64,000 nucleotides of DNA. It comes from Algisphaera agarilytica (GTDB lineage: Bacteria > Planctomycetota > Phycisphaerae > Phycisphaerales > Phycisphaeraceae). The stretch lies in NCBI RefSeq assembly GCF_014207595.1, contig NZ_JACHGY010000001.1:1426001-1490000 (forward strand), in the 5' to 3' direction. Below the pieces are notes generated by a model. It was not told the origin of the DNA. It saw nothing but the letters and a program-made list of their open reading frames with translations, and searched no databases. Numbering within the stretch: position 1 is the stretch's first letter; every line of letters begins with the position of its first letter. The position numbers were made by a program, and so were the translations under genes. Below, piece after piece: positions 16,616 through 25,093 of this stretch.

Positions 16616-17149
16616 TTACTCAGCGCTTTCGGGCAGCAGCACCTGGTCAATGACGTGGATGATGCCGTTGCTGGTCTTGATGTCGGTGGCGACGATGTTG
16701 ATGCCGTTGACCTGGGCTTGGCCATCAACCACGGCGAAGCCGAGGGTTCCGCCCTGGACGGTGGGCGCTTCACCCATCTTCAGTGCGTCCTCGGCCTTGG
16801 CCTTGGCAGGGATCACGTGGTAGGTCAGGATCGCAACGAGTTGGTCCTTGTTTTCCGGCTTGAGTAGGGTCTCGACGGTGCCTTCGGGCAGCTTGGCGAA
16901 GGCTTCATCGGTCGGAGCCATGACGGTGAACGGGCCTTCGCTCTTGAGCGTGTCCACGAGGTCGGCGGCCTGCACCGCGGCGACGAGCGTGTTGAACGTG
17001 CCCGCCGAGACGGCGGTGTCGACGATGTCGGCCTTGGCGGCCTTGTTGCCGTATTCACATCCGCTGTCGCCGGCGAGGACGGTGTTGGCGGTCAGGCCGA
17101 AGGTGGCGGCGAGGGCGAGAGCGATTCCGGAGAGGCTAAGAGCTTTCAT
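16616..17149 (-). CDS. Secreted fasciclin-domain protein 2
   Basis: 177 residues with a clear signal peptide ([19 protein letters not shown]...VLAGD) and one FAS1 domain: [36 protein letters not shown] and [25 protein letters not shown] lies 7-8 nt before the ATG. It is clearly a paralogue of the gene at 14312, but lacks that gene's Cys cluster and His patch. It is divergent from the ABC permease operon; a palindrome CCGGAAAA-AATTTTCCGG lies in the 167-nt gap (about 17251-17270) and could be an operator. Confidence 0.93.
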   Translation of the reverse strand: MKALSLSGIALALAATFGLTANTVLAGDSGCEYGNKAAKADIVDTAVSAGTFNTLVAAVQAADLVDTLKSEGPFTVMAPTDEAFAKLPEGTVETLLKPENKDQLVAILTYHVIPAKAKAEDALKMGEAPTVQGGTLGFAVVDGQAQVNGINIVATDIKTSNGIIHVIDQVLLPESAE

Positions 17150-17304
17150 GGGTCGGGTTCCTTGGGATCAGGGGAGGGTTTCGGTTCATTCCACAGCGGG
17201 TTGCAACGCCGAGGGTGGTTTCGCGGGCCGAGGGCGTGCGGATGCACGAACCGGAAAAAATTTTCCGGCTTTGTCCGACGACGCCAACGCGACAAGCGAT
17301 GCCC

Positions 17305-17310
17305 TAAAAT
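17305..17310 (+). promoter_or_regulatory. -10-like TAAAAT, 6 nt before the ABC permease start
   Basis: TAAAAT, then six bases, then ATG; no Shine-Dalgarno site. Consistent with a leaderless mRNA. Confidence 0.55.
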
Positions 17311-17316
17311 GCCCCG

Positions 17317-18201
17317 ATGAGTACGGCTCAAGTCCCTGTGTCTTCCCCCCCGATGTCCAGCCCCACGCCCGCCGACACCCCCGGCGACGCGGGGCGCGAC
17401 GTGACCTGGCCCGCGGTGGCCGCGCTGTGGAAACGCGAAGTCAAGCGGTTCTTCCGGCAGCGCAACCGCGTCATCGGCGCGGTCGCCACCCCCGTGGTCT
17501 TCTGGCTGCTGCTGGGCCTGGGGCTCAACGAGACCTTCCGCGTCTCCCCCGGAAGCACCCCCGGCGAAACGGGCACCGAAGCAGCGGACGGCATCGGCTA
17601 CCTCGAATTCTTCTTCCCCGGCATGGTCGTGATGATGGTGCTGTTCACCGCGATCTTCTCGACGATCTCCGTCATCGAAGACCGCAAGGAAGGTTTTCTG
17701 CAGGGCGTGCTCGCGTCGCCCGCCAAGCGGTGGGCGATCGTGCTGGGCAAGGTGCTGGGCGGGGCGAGCATCGCGACAGTGCAGGGCGTGGTGCTGCTGG
17801 CGATCTGGTGCGTGTTCTTCGCCTGGCCGGGCGTGGTGAACCTCGTCGCCGCCGTCGGCGTGATGTTTGTCATCGCGGTCGGGCTGACGGGTCTGGGATT
17901 GCTGATCGCCTGGCCGATGGACTCGACCGCCGGGTTCCACGCGATCATGAACCTGCTGCTGATGCCGATGTGGTTTTTATGCGGTGCGGTATTCCCCGTC
18001 GAGACCGCGGGGCCGATGAAGTGGGTGATGTACGCCAACCCGCTGACCTATGGCAACACGACGTTTGCCTGGGCGCTGCAGGGTGACGACGCGGTGGGCA
18101 TCGGCATGTCCAACTGGATCGCGGCCGTGCTCATGGTGATCGCGACGATCGCCGCCGTGGCGGGGGCGACGAAGCTGGCGTCGAAAGCGGGGAAGGCGTG
18201 A
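17317..18201 (+). CDS. ABC-2 type transporter permease
   Basis: 294 residues. After a Pro/Ser-rich cytoplasmic start, WPAVAALWKREVKRFFRQRN leads into six membrane helices of the ABC-2 family. The typical central block is EFFFPGMVVMMVLFTAIFST followed by EDRKEGFLQGVLASPAKRW, and a C-terminal block is NLLLMPMWFLCGAVFPVE then MYANPLTYG. The ATPase subunit that must energise it is not adjacent on either side. The stop overlaps the next start (GTGA), so it is translationally coupled to an SCO protein, which hints at a role in respiratory copper-protein biogenesis (inference). Confidence 0.9.
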   Translation: MSTAQVPVSSPPMSSPTPADTPGDAGRDVTWPAVAALWKREVKRFFRQRNRVIGAVATPVVFWLLLGLGLNETFRVSPGSTPGETGTEAADGIGYLEFFFPGMVVMMVLFTAIFSTISVIEDRKEGFLQGVLASPAKRWAIVLGKVLGGASIATVQGVVLLAIWCVFFAWPGVVNLVAAVGVMFVIAVGLTGLGLLIAWPMDSTAGFHAIMNLLLMPMWFLCGAVFPVETAGPMKWVMYANPLTYGNTTFAWALQGDDAVGIGMSNWIAAVLMVIATIAAVAGATKLASKAGKA

Positions 18202-18857
18202 ACCGAGCAATACGAAAACTACTACTTTCCACAGGGATTTCTCTACTTCTTGCAGCGTTACTTCTGGCGTTCATACTCCCGCCGATTATGGACCGGGCAT
18301 ATGAAAAACACCGAGCCCAAATGATTTCGCTGGAAGCGGAGGCCCTCCCCGAACTCTGGCCCGCCCCCGACTTCACCCTCACCAACCAAGCGGGCGAAAC
18401 CGTCACCCGCGACGACCTGCTCGGCCAGGTCTGGGCGGCCGACTTCTTCTTCACCAGCTGCCCCGGCATCTGCCCGATGTTGTCCGCCAACATGCAGGGC
18501 CTCAATGCCGATCTCGCCGACCACCCCAAGCGTAGTGACCTGCGGCTGGTGAGTTTCAGCCTCGACCCCGAGCACGACACCGTCGAAGTGCTCGCCGAGT
18601 ATTCCGAGGCGATCGAAGCCCCGCCGTCCGACTGGCTGTTCCTCACCGGGCAGCGCCAGGCGATCTGGGACCTGTCGATCAATGGCTTCAAGCTCGAAGT
18701 CCAGGACACGCCCGACGACCCGGCCAACCCGATCCTGCACTCGGGCAAAGTCGTCCTGGTCGATCGCCAGGGCATGGTCCGCGGCTACTACGACGGCCTG
18801 CTCCCCGAGGGCATCAAACAACTGCAAGCCGACCTCGAACTCCTGCTGGCCGAATGA
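18198..18857 (+). CDS. SCO1/SenC family copper chaperone-like protein
   Basis: 219 residues, GTG start overlapping the permease stop. A single N-terminal membrane anchor (about 8-30) is followed by a thioredoxin-like fold with the copper-binding CPGIC motif (Cys88, Cys92) in ADFFFTSCPGICPMLSANM and a conserved His in ILHSGKVVLVDRQG. SCO proteins deliver copper to CuA or act as thiol reductants. This copy lies far from the oxidase cluster, which has its own SCO gene at 59775. Confidence 0.93.
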   Translation: MNRAIRKLLLSTGISLLLAALLLAFILPPIMDRAYEKHRAQMISLEAEALPELWPAPDFTLTNQAGETVTRDDLLGQVWAADFFFTSCPGICPMLSANMQGLNADLADHPKRSDLRLVSFSLDPEHDTVEVLAEYSEAIEAPPSDWLFLTGQRQAIWDLSINGFKLEVQDTPDDPANPILHSGKVVLVDRQGMVRGYYDGLLPEGIKQLQADLELLLAE

Positions 18858-19753
18858 ACCCCGCAACTCCCCCCGCACCCGATGCCGCGCCGCCGGCCTG
18901 GCGTGCCCCCACGCCCGAAGCGCTCGAAGCGCACCTGCAACGCCACGCCGCGATCGCCCCCTCGCCCTGGGCCCGGCGGGCGCCACTGTTTGTGTTGGGC
19001 GGCGTGGTCCTGCTGGCCGTGGTGCTGCAAGGCCCCGCCGCGTGGCTGCTGCCGTGGCTCGCGCTCGTGGGGATACTGCTCTTCGGCCGACAAAAACTCT
19101 TGGCACGGCGCAGCTTCGAACGACGCCTGTCCCGCGCCCAGGAACTCGCCACCCTCCGCCACCACCGCCCCGCGCTGCGCAGCGCCTGGCGGCTTATCCC
19201 CGAGCTGGTGCACCTGCCCGCCCAGCAGCACCGGGCCGTGGCGGTGTTAGCCCATGCGCTCGACAACGTCGGGGCCTACGAAACCGCGATCGTCGCCTAC
19301 GACCGCCTGCTCAACGACCTGCCCAAGGATCACCCCGGCGCGATCCACCTAAAGGTGCAGCGGGCCATCGCGTCGCTGTTCACCCACCAGCTCAGCGACG
19401 CGGACGACGCGCTGCGTCGGCTGCGCGGGCCGGTCGAGCCCTTGGCCAAGACGCCCATCGGCGCGTCCTACCGCTTCGCGTTGCTCTTCCAGTCGGTGCA
19501 GACCGCCCACTACGCCGAGGCGATCGACGAATCGGACGGCCTGGTTGAAGCGCTGCGCCCCCTGGGCGTCGAAGCGGGCTATGGCCACGCGCTGCTCGCG
19601 TGGTGCCACGCCCAACGCAACGACCCCGAACGAAACGACGCCAGCCTCGCCCAGACCTGGTGGCAACGCGCCACCACGCTGCTGCCCGCGTCCGCCTTGC
19701 GGGCACGCTTCCCCGAAATCCGGGACGAGATCGTGGGGGTGCCCCGTGATTGA
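18854..19753 (+). CDS. Membrane protein with TPR-like helices
   Basis: 299 residues, ATG overlapping the upstream stop (ATGA). Residues about 40-78 form two adjacent membrane helices (PLFVLGGVVLLAVVLQGPAA, LPWLALVGILLF), followed by basic residues and alpha-helical repeats resembling tetratricopeptide units (AVLAHALDNVGAYETAIVAY). It pairs with the next gene, which has the same plan. Not recognised as a named family. Confidence 0.75.
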   Translation: MNPATPPAPDAAPPAWRAPTPEALEAHLQRHAAIAPSPWARRAPLFVLGGVVLLAVVLQGPAAWLLPWLALVGILLFGRQKLLARRSFERRLSRAQELATLRHHRPALRSAWRLIPELVHLPAQQHRAVAVLAHALDNVGAYETAIVAYDRLLNDLPKDHPGAIHLKVQRAIASLFTHQLSDADDALRRLRGPVEPLAKTPIGASYRFALLFQSVQTAHYAEAIDESDGLVEALRPLGVEAGYGHALLAWCHAQRNDPERNDASLAQTWWQRATTLLPASALRARFPEIRDEIVGVPRD

Positions 19754-20615
19754 CGCCGACCCCACGCCCACCGAACAAGCGCCGACGCCCAGCGGTTCGC
19801 CGTCTGCCCCGGCGCGTCGGCTGCCGCCCTTCTCGCCGTCACGCCTGCAGCGCGAGCTGGCGATTGATGCGGCGCTGCGTACCGCGGCGCTGGCCGGGCT
19901 GTTCTTCGCGTTCTTCTTGCTGCTCTCGTTCGGCCCGGGCAGCTCGGCCATGAAGGCGGTGCTGATCGTCTTCATGATCTTGGCCTGGCTCGCGCTGAAC
20001 GTCACCGGGGCGAAGGTCGCCCAAACCCTGCCGAGCCTGTCGGCCGTGCTGGAGAGCAACCCCCCGGCGGGCGAGACCGCGCTGGCGAACCTCATGAACA
20101 AGCGGGCGCTGCCGCGCTGGGTCCGGCTGATGCTCACCCACCGCCAGGCGGTGCTGCGCCACCGCCAGCAGAACTTCACCGAGTCGTCCGCGATCGCCCA
20201 GACCCTGCTCACCACCCCCCGCCCCGGCCCCGCCGCGGCCCACCGGGGACAACTCCTGCTGCTGCTCACCGAAGCCCGCCTCGAACTCCGCGACGCGACC
20301 GGTGCCTGGCTCGCTCTGGTCGAACTCGCCCACACCCCGCTGGGCCTGACCGAAGCGCTCCAACGCATGGCCCTGCGCACCCGCTACGAACTGCTGGTCG
20401 GCCAGAACGAGGAAACCCTCAAAGGCCTGGAGCACAAGACCCAGCTCGCCGAGTTGATGCCCGCCCCGCAGTGCGGCGCGCTCCACGCCATGCTCGCCAC
20501 CGCCGCCAAGCACGCCGGCCGCGACGACCTGCACACCCAACTCCGCTCACGCGTCGAGCTGATGTGCAGCGAAGACGAGATCGTGCAGATGCTCGAAGGC
20601 GGGCTGCTCGTTTAG
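19746..20615 (+). CDS. Second membrane/TPR-like protein of the operon
   Basis: 289 residues, GTG start at 19746 inside the last codons of the upstream gene (8-nt overlap), with GGGGGTG just before. Layout matches the preceding protein: a Pro-rich cytoplasmic tail, two membrane helices (AALAGLFFAFFLLLSFGPG and AVLIVFMILAWLALN), then alpha-helical repeats (RLELRDATGAWLALVELAHT). The two probably form a complex with the permease or SCO protein (inference). It is the last gene of the operon; the repeat locus 20612-20840 follows at once. Confidence 0.75.
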   Translation: MIDADPTPTEQAPTPSGSPSAPARRLPPFSPSRLQRELAIDAALRTAALAGLFFAFFLLLSFGPGSSAMKAVLIVFMILAWLALNVTGAKVAQTLPSLSAVLESNPPAGETALANLMNKRALPRWVRLMLTHRQAVLRHRQQNFTESSAIAQTLLTTPRPGPAAAHRGQLLLLLTEARLELRDATGAWLALVELAHTPLGLTEALQRMALRTRYELLVGQNEETLKGLEHKTQLAELMPAPQCGALHAMLATAAKHAGRDDLHTQLRSRVELMCSEDEIVQMLEGGLLV

Positions 20616-20840
20616 TGATTTGGTGATTTGGTGATTTGGTGATTTTCTTCGATCGTTTAGTGGGCGATCCAAGATCGCCGTGTCGGTTGACCGAAACCCA
20701 CAACCCCGCCGCGGCCACCCCGAACGCGGATCTGCGATCCGCCGCTAAACCTTGCGCACCTCCACGAACCCCCGTCCCAACTTCGCGGTTTTTCAATCGC
20801 CAAATCGCCAAATCACGCAATCGCAAAATCCCCAAATGAT
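20612..20840. repeat. Composite inverted-array repeat A (8-nt period)
   Basis: The left arm has four GTGATTTG units (20614-20645). The right arm has six AATCGCCA-like units (20792-20839), the inverted complement. Between them lie two copies, inverted to each other, of a palindrome with core GGCGATC...GATCGCC plus CGCTAAAC (20654-20682 and 20725-20750). Not coding. Confidence 0.85.
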
Positions 20841-20841
20841 C

Positions 20842-20847
20842 TATCAT
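20842..20847 (+). promoter_or_regulatory. -10-like TATCAT, 7 nt before the antiporter start
   Basis: TATCAT, then seven bases, then ATG; no Shine-Dalgarno site. Confidence 0.5.
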
Positions 20848-20854
20848 CCGGCCC

Positions 20855-21961
20855 ATGCCTAACACGCTCACCCCCATCGCCGCCTCGCTGATGCCCGCCG
20901 GGATTGAACACTGGCTGCAGGAGCAGTCAGTGGTGGTGCTGCTGGTCCTCGCCGCGTTCGCGATGGCGGTCGTGATCAAGGGGGCCGACTGGCTGGTCGA
21001 AGGGGCCGCGGGCATCGCCAAGAAGCTGGGCATGCCCGAGGTGGTCGTCGGCGCAACGATCGTTTCGCTGGGCACCACCTCCCCCGAAGCCGCAGTCAGC
21101 GTGCTCGCGGCGTTCAACGGCGACGCGGGTTTGGCGATCGGCAACGGCGTGGGCTCGATCATCGCCGACACCGGCCTGATCTTCGGCCTGGGCTGCCTCA
21201 TGACCCGCCTCCCCGCCGACAAGTTCGTCCTCTCCCGCCAAGGCTGGGTGCAGGTCGGCAGTGCTGTCATCCTCGCCGGGCTCTGCTACTTCCTCTGGGC
21301 CATCCAGGGCAACGACGCCACCATCCCCCGCATCGCGGGTATCGGCTTCGTCGTGCTGCTCGTCGGGTACCTGGCCATCTCCATCAAATGGGCCCGCGCC
21401 CACCCCAGCGGCGAGCCGCACGTCGTCGAAGAAACCGACGGCACCGTCCACACCGACCACGAGATCCACGCCGAGCGCGGCCTGGGCCTGCTCTTCGGCA
21501 TGGGGCTGGCCGGCCTCGCCCTGGTCATCGCCTCGGGCGACCTGCTCGTCGGTTCGGTCACGATCGTCGCTGAACGCTGGAACGTCCCCGACGCCGTGAT
21601 CGCCTCGACCATCGTCGCCCTGGGCACCAGCCTCCCCGAACTCGTCACGGGCCTGACCGCCATCCGCAAGGGCCACCCCGAATTGCTCGTGGGCAACGTC
21701 ATCGGGGCCGACATCCTCAACGTCCTGTTCGTCATCGGCGTCTCGGCCTGTGCCGCCCCGCTCCCGCTGATCGACCTGAGCGCGGAGATGCCCGCGATCA
21801 TCCTGCTGGTCATGTTGCCGACCATGCTCATCATGCTCTTCTACTTCCGCGGCTGCATCGCGCTCGCCTCGTCCAAGGGTTCGTTCTCCAAGTGGATGGG
21901 CGTCCCACTCGTGGCGATGTACTTCGCATATCTAATCGTGTCGTACGCGGTCTCCGTGTGA
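20855..21961 (+). CDS. CaCA-family cation (Na/Ca) antiporter, YrbG type
   Basis: 368 residues with about ten membrane helices and the two inverted alpha-repeats that form the ion site: [20 protein letters not shown] and [21 protein letters not shown] His-rich cytoplasmic loop between the halves ([20 protein letters not shown]) may sense or bind metal. It exchanges Ca2+ or another cation for Na+ or H+ across the inner membrane. It converges on the next gene across a large inverted repeat. Confidence 0.93.
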   Translation: MPNTLTPIAASLMPAGIEHWLQEQSVVVLLVLAAFAMAVVIKGADWLVEGAAGIAKKLGMPEVVVGATIVSLGTTSPEAAVSVLAAFNGDAGLAIGNGVGSIIADTGLIFGLGCLMTRLPADKFVLSRQGWVQVGSAVILAGLCYFLWAIQGNDATIPRIAGIGFVVLLVGYLAISIKWARAHPSGEPHVVEETDGTVHTDHEIHAERGLGLLFGMGLAGLALVIASGDLLVGSVTIVAERWNVPDAVIASTIVALGTSLPELVTGLTAIRKGHPELLVGNVIGADILNVLFVIGVSACAAPLPLIDLSAEMPAIILLVMLPTMLIMLFYFRGCIALASSKGSFSKWMGVPLVAMYFAYLIVSYAVSV

Positions 21962-21969
21962 CGGAGACC

Positions 21970-22040
21970 GAGTGATGAGTGAACAGTGACGAGTGATGAG
22001 TAAAGGCACTCATCACTGTTCACTCGTCACTCATCACTCA
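21970..22040. repeat. Inverted array D (7-nt period) between convergent genes
   Basis: The left arm GAGTGAT-GAGTGAA-CAGTGAC-GAGTGAT-GAGT and the right arm of the same heptads in inverted orientation flank AAAGGC. The arms differ only in the order of the inner heptads. The right arm contains the stop codon of the minus-strand gene. It could act as a bidirectional transcription stop, though there is no T-tract. Confidence 0.88.
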
Positions 22041-22981
22041 CGTTCGACGCGCGGAACGCGCCAAAACGGCTTGCCCACACCCTCGGCGGTGAGATAGATC
22101 GACTCGCCCTTGGCGTCGAACGCGATAGCTTCGCTCTGGCCGCGGGGACCCAGGGCGATCTGCTCGGGGGCTTGTTGGAAGGCGTCGACCCAGGATTGGT
22201 TTTCGTTGCGGGTGTACAGCCAGGCGTCGCCGTAGGTGGCGACGATGGCGCGTCGGCTGTCGGGGGCGATGTCCATGCCCACGGTGATGCGTAGCGAGAG
22301 GTTCGCGGCGCGTTCCACCACGATGGGTTCGTCCAGGCCACTCGAACTCTCGGCAGGCAGCGGCAGGAAGTACACCCCCGCATAGCCCACCGGCAGGCGA
22401 CGCGGGTCGACCTTGGTGACGATGACGATGTTGTTGCTCGCCGGGTCGAACGCGATCGACTCGCAGTCCTTCGGGCCGTCGGCGTAGGTGAAATCGATAC
22501 GGCGCAGCGGCTCCATCTTCAGCGGAAACGCGGACTGCCGATCGGGATCGAACGACGGCTCGGGGATGAGCCAAAGCGTGACGCGTTGGCGTTTGTGGGC
22601 GTTGTCCCCCACATCGCCCACCAAGAGGTACGGCTCGCCGTTGAGCTCGAACGAGGCGATGTCTTCCCAGTCGGTCGCGAACGGGGCATCGACCTGGTAC
22701 TCGGCCTGGAGTTCGCCGGTGCCGTCGATGAGGAACAGCCGAGGCTTGTCGCCCGAGTCGTTGTGGGTCCAGAAGAGCCCTTCATTGCCGGGAGCGCGGG
22801 CCGCGGCGAGGCCGCTGCTCTCGTTGATGGCGGGGGCTTCGATCTGGCCGACGACTTGCATCGGGCCGAAGGCCGTGGACTGGGCGCACACCGAGCCTGC
22901 GACGCCGAGCATTGCGGCAAACGCCAGGCACGCCGAGGCGTGTGACGGGTTGGGGCTCTTTCGCCACTTCACAAGATTCAT
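22034..22981 (-). CDS. Exported beta-propeller-like protein
   Basis: 315 residues from the ATG at 22981. A signal peptide (MNLVKWRKSPNPSHASACLA...SVCAQ) precedes beta-strand repeats with blocks such as EAPAINESSGLAAARAPGNE, FWTHNDSGDKPRLFLIDGTG, YLLVGDVGDNAHKRQ and GQSEAIAFDAKGESIYLTAE. This pattern resembles SdiA-regulated/YjiK-like or esterase-like propellers, but no catalytic residue could be assigned. Its gene is 14 nt downstream of another secreted protein gene, so the two probably form an operon. Its stop lies inside inverted array D. Confidence 0.75.
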   Translation of the reverse strand: MNLVKWRKSPNPSHASACLAFAAMLGVAGSVCAQSTAFGPMQVVGQIEAPAINESSGLAAARAPGNEGLFWTHNDSGDKPRLFLIDGTGELQAEYQVDAPFATDWEDIASFELNGEPYLLVGDVGDNAHKRQRVTLWLIPEPSFDPDRQSAFPLKMEPLRRIDFTYADGPKDCESIAFDPASNNIVIVTKVDPRRLPVGYAGVYFLPLPAESSSGLDEPIVVERAANLSLRITVGMDIAPDSRRAIVATYGDAWLYTRNENQSWVDAFQQAPEQIALGPRGQSEAIAFDAKGESIYLTAEGVGKPFWRVPRVERE

Positions 22982-22995
22982 ACGTCGGCCCCGGC

Positions 22996-23709
22996 TCAGG
23001 GTTCGGCGATCGGCTGTGGCTCGACGACCGTGCCGTCGACAAGCGTGGCCTTCACGTCGGTGAAGAACAGGCGGAACTCGCGGTTGCCGCTGTAGTGGTC
23101 CAGCGACACGATGATGGGGCCGAGCTGCTTGTGCTCTTCCCACGTGGTCGCAAAGCCGCCGTCGGTCTTGCCGCCCTTGCGGAAGACCCACTGCTGGATG
23201 AGGCCGTCCTCGCCGAGGTACAGGTCGTACGCGTCGCCGGGGGTGTAGCCGCCCACCTCGGGCCACTGGGTGATCAACTTGGTGGCTTGCCCTTCACCGA
23301 TCCGTAGCGCGGCAGTTCCCTCATCGGTCACCGTCGGATCCGACCACACGAGTTGGAAGGGGAAGAGGAACCAGTAGGAATCGTTGATGAACTGGCGATG
23401 GGCCTGCTTGGTGGCTTGAACTTCAAGGTCTTGAGTGTCTTGCAAGTTGAATGTGAAAACCTCGATATCCCCTTCGCCCTTCTCAATGACGCGCTCGACC
23501 TCACCTAGATGAGGTCTCCAAACCCAGCCACGCGCGGTGGTGTCGCCGTTGGGGCGTTTGACGTTGAAGGTGAACTCGATCGAAGCGATCTGATCCCATT
23601 GGTCGATCCCGTAGCGCTGCGCGACCTTTTCACCGGGGTCGGCCCATGCGGGGGTGATCAGGCCGAGGGCAAGCACGAGGGTGGCGAGGGATCGGAGCGT
23701 GGTGTTCAT
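22996..23709 (-). CDS. Secreted protein of unknown function
   Basis: 237 residues from the ATG at 23709 (MNTTLRSLATLVLALGLITPAWA, a clean signal peptide). The mature part is beta-rich: WDQIASIEFTFNVKRPNGDT, GWVWRPHLGEVERV, YDLYLGEDGLIQQWVFRKGG. It resembles LolA/outer-membrane-lipoprotein-carrier-like or DUF-type half-barrels in general pattern only, so no function is assigned. It forms a likely operon with the following propeller protein. Confidence 0.7.
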   Translation of the reverse strand: MNTTLRSLATLVLALGLITPAWADPGEKVAQRYGIDQWDQIASIEFTFNVKRPNGDTTARGWVWRPHLGEVERVIEKGEGDIEVFTFNLQDTQDLEVQATKQAHRQFINDSYWFLFPFQLVWSDPTVTDEGTAALRIGEGQATKLITQWPEVGGYTPGDAYDLYLGEDGLIQQWVFRKGGKTDGGFATTWEEHKQLGPIIVSLDHYSGNREFRLFFTDVKATLVDGTVVEPQPIAEP

Positions 23710-23851
23710 ATTGAGATTCCAGGGCTGAACGTTAGCCCCCGGCGAGTCGCCGGGGGTGCCGCGGGTCACGGCGTTACACAAGACGTGGGGTTACAAAGAT
23801 CGACCTATCGTAGGCAGCGGCTACCCGGCATCACGGACTTCGGAACAATTT

Positions 23852-24970
23852 TCAGAACAGCCCGTCGCCGCCATCCGCCGACGCATCCTCCGCCGGGCGG
23901 AACTTCACGCCCACGTGCTCGGCCCCGGCCTTTGTCAACATCCGGCCCTTGCGCGTCCGCGCCAAAAACCCGATCTGCAGTAGGTACGGCTCGACCATCG
24001 ATTCCAGCGTCCCCGAATCCTCGCCCAGTGTTGCCGCCACCGCTTCGAGCCCGACGGGGCCGCCCTCGTAGGTCGTGCCGATGACGGTGAGGTACTTGCG
24101 GTCGATCTCGTCGAGGCCGAGGTGATCGACACCTTCGAGTTTGAGCGCATCGTTCACGAGTTCGGGCGTGAGGTTGCCATCGGCCTTCACCTGCGCAAAG
24201 TCGCGCACCCGGCGGAGCAAACGGTTGGCGATCCGCGGCGTGCCGCGCGAGCGGTCGGCGATCGTCGCCAAAGCTTCGATCACTTCCCCCTTAGCCCCCG
24301 GCTCTGCCGGGGGGTTCGCTTCAACACCCCGAGGCCCCCCGGCAGAGCCGGGGGCTAAGGGGGTCAGGCCCAATAGATTCGCGCTGCGTTGCAAAATGCT
24401 CAGCAGGTCGTCGTGGTTGTAGAACTCGAGGTTGTGCGTGATCCCGAAGCGCGACCGCATCGGCCCGGACAGCAGGCCCGCCCGCGTCGTCGCGCCGATC
24501 AACGTGAACGGCTTGAGCGTGATCGGGATGGTCTTGGCGTGCATGCCGGTGTCGATGGTGAAGTCGATCTTGAAGTCTTCCATCGCCGGGTAGATGAACT
24601 CTTCGACCGCCGCGGGCAAGCGGTGGATCTCGTCGATGAACAGGACGTCGCCACGCTGGAGCTTGGTCAGCGTGCCGACCAGGTCGCCACCCTTGGTGAG
24701 CGCCGGCCCGGCCGTCACCGTGACGTGGGTGCCCATCTCGTTGGCGATGATGTGGGAGAGCGTGGTCTTGCCCAGGCCGGGCGGTCCGTGGAGGAGGACA
24801 TGCTCCATCGGCTCGCTGCGCTGCTTGACCGCTTCGAGGGTGATCTTGAGCTTCTCGACGAGGGCGGGCTGGCCGACGTAGTCGTCGAGGGTCTGCGGGC
24901 GCAGCGACAGGTTGAACGTCTCTTCGTTCAGGTCGGTCGAGGCGGCAGTAACGATGCGTTCGGTGGCCAT
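23852..24970 (-). CDS. ruvB: Holliday junction branch-migration ATPase RuvB with in-frame palindromic insertion
   Basis: 372 residues, about 30 longer than usual. Motor of the RuvAB complex that drives branch migration in recombination repair. Walker A is HGPPGLGKTTLSHIIANEMG, Walker B LFIDEIHRLP, sensor 1 GATTRAGLLSGPMRSRFGI, sensor 2 GTPRIANRLLRRVRDF, and the C-terminal winged-helix end is LEPYLLQIGFLARTRKGR-like. Residues about 203-229 (LAPGSAGGPRGVEANPPAEP) are encoded by a 78-bp palindromic element (24286-24363) that keeps the frame and sits in the linker before sensor 2. No ruvA or ruvC is adjacent. The start has no ribosome site but a -10-like TAAATT 6 nt upstream. Confidence 0.97.
   Translation of the reverse strand: MATERIVTAASTDLNEETFNLSLRPQTLDDYVGQPALVEKLKITLEAVKQRSEPMEHVLLHGPPGLGKTTLSHIIANEMGTHVTVTAGPALTKGGDLVGTLTKLQRGDVLFIDEIHRLPAAVEEFIYPAMEDFKIDFTIDTGMHAKTIPITLKPFTLIGATTRAGLLSGPMRSRFGITHNLEFYNHDDLLSILQRSANLLGLTPLAPGSAGGPRGVEANPPAEPGAKGEVIEALATIADRSRGTPRIANRLLRRVRDFAQVKADGNLTPELVNDALKLEGVDHLGLDEIDRKYLTVIGTTYEGGPVGLEAVAATLGEDSGTLESMVEPYLLQIGFLARTRKGRMLTKAGAEHVGVKFRPAEDASADGGDGLF
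24286..24363. repeat. 78-bp palindromic element inside ruvB
   Basis: Two perfect 29-bp inverted arms (24286-24314 and 24335-24363, beginning CCCCCTTAGCCCCCGGCTCT) surround a 20-nt loop. The element length is exactly 26 codons and leaves ruvB in frame. Confidence 0.95.
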
Positions 24971-24972
24971 AG

Positions 24973-25092
24973 AGGTAATTTAGCGATTTGACGATTGCGT
25001 GATTGTGCGATTGATAATCCAAGCCCCACGACGCCAACGCTTGCGTCCGGCAATCACCCAATCGCGAAATCGCCAAATCGCTAAATTACTTG
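24973..25092. repeat. Inverted-array repeat B (8-nt period) between divergent genes
   Basis: Both arms end outward in CAAATCGCTAAATTA and are built of AATCGCCA-like octads in inverted orientation; a 30-nt unrelated centre includes CAACGCTTGCG. The outer TAAATT hexamers (24977-24982 minus, 25082-25087 plus) lie 6 nt before the start codons of ruvB and of the gene at 25094. Confidence 0.85.
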
Positions 25093-25093
25093 C

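Noticed and set aside
24973-25092. CRISPR-like array in the octad repeats
   Set aside because: Units are 7-8 nt with no spacers, and arms are inverted rather than direct; no cas genes nearby.
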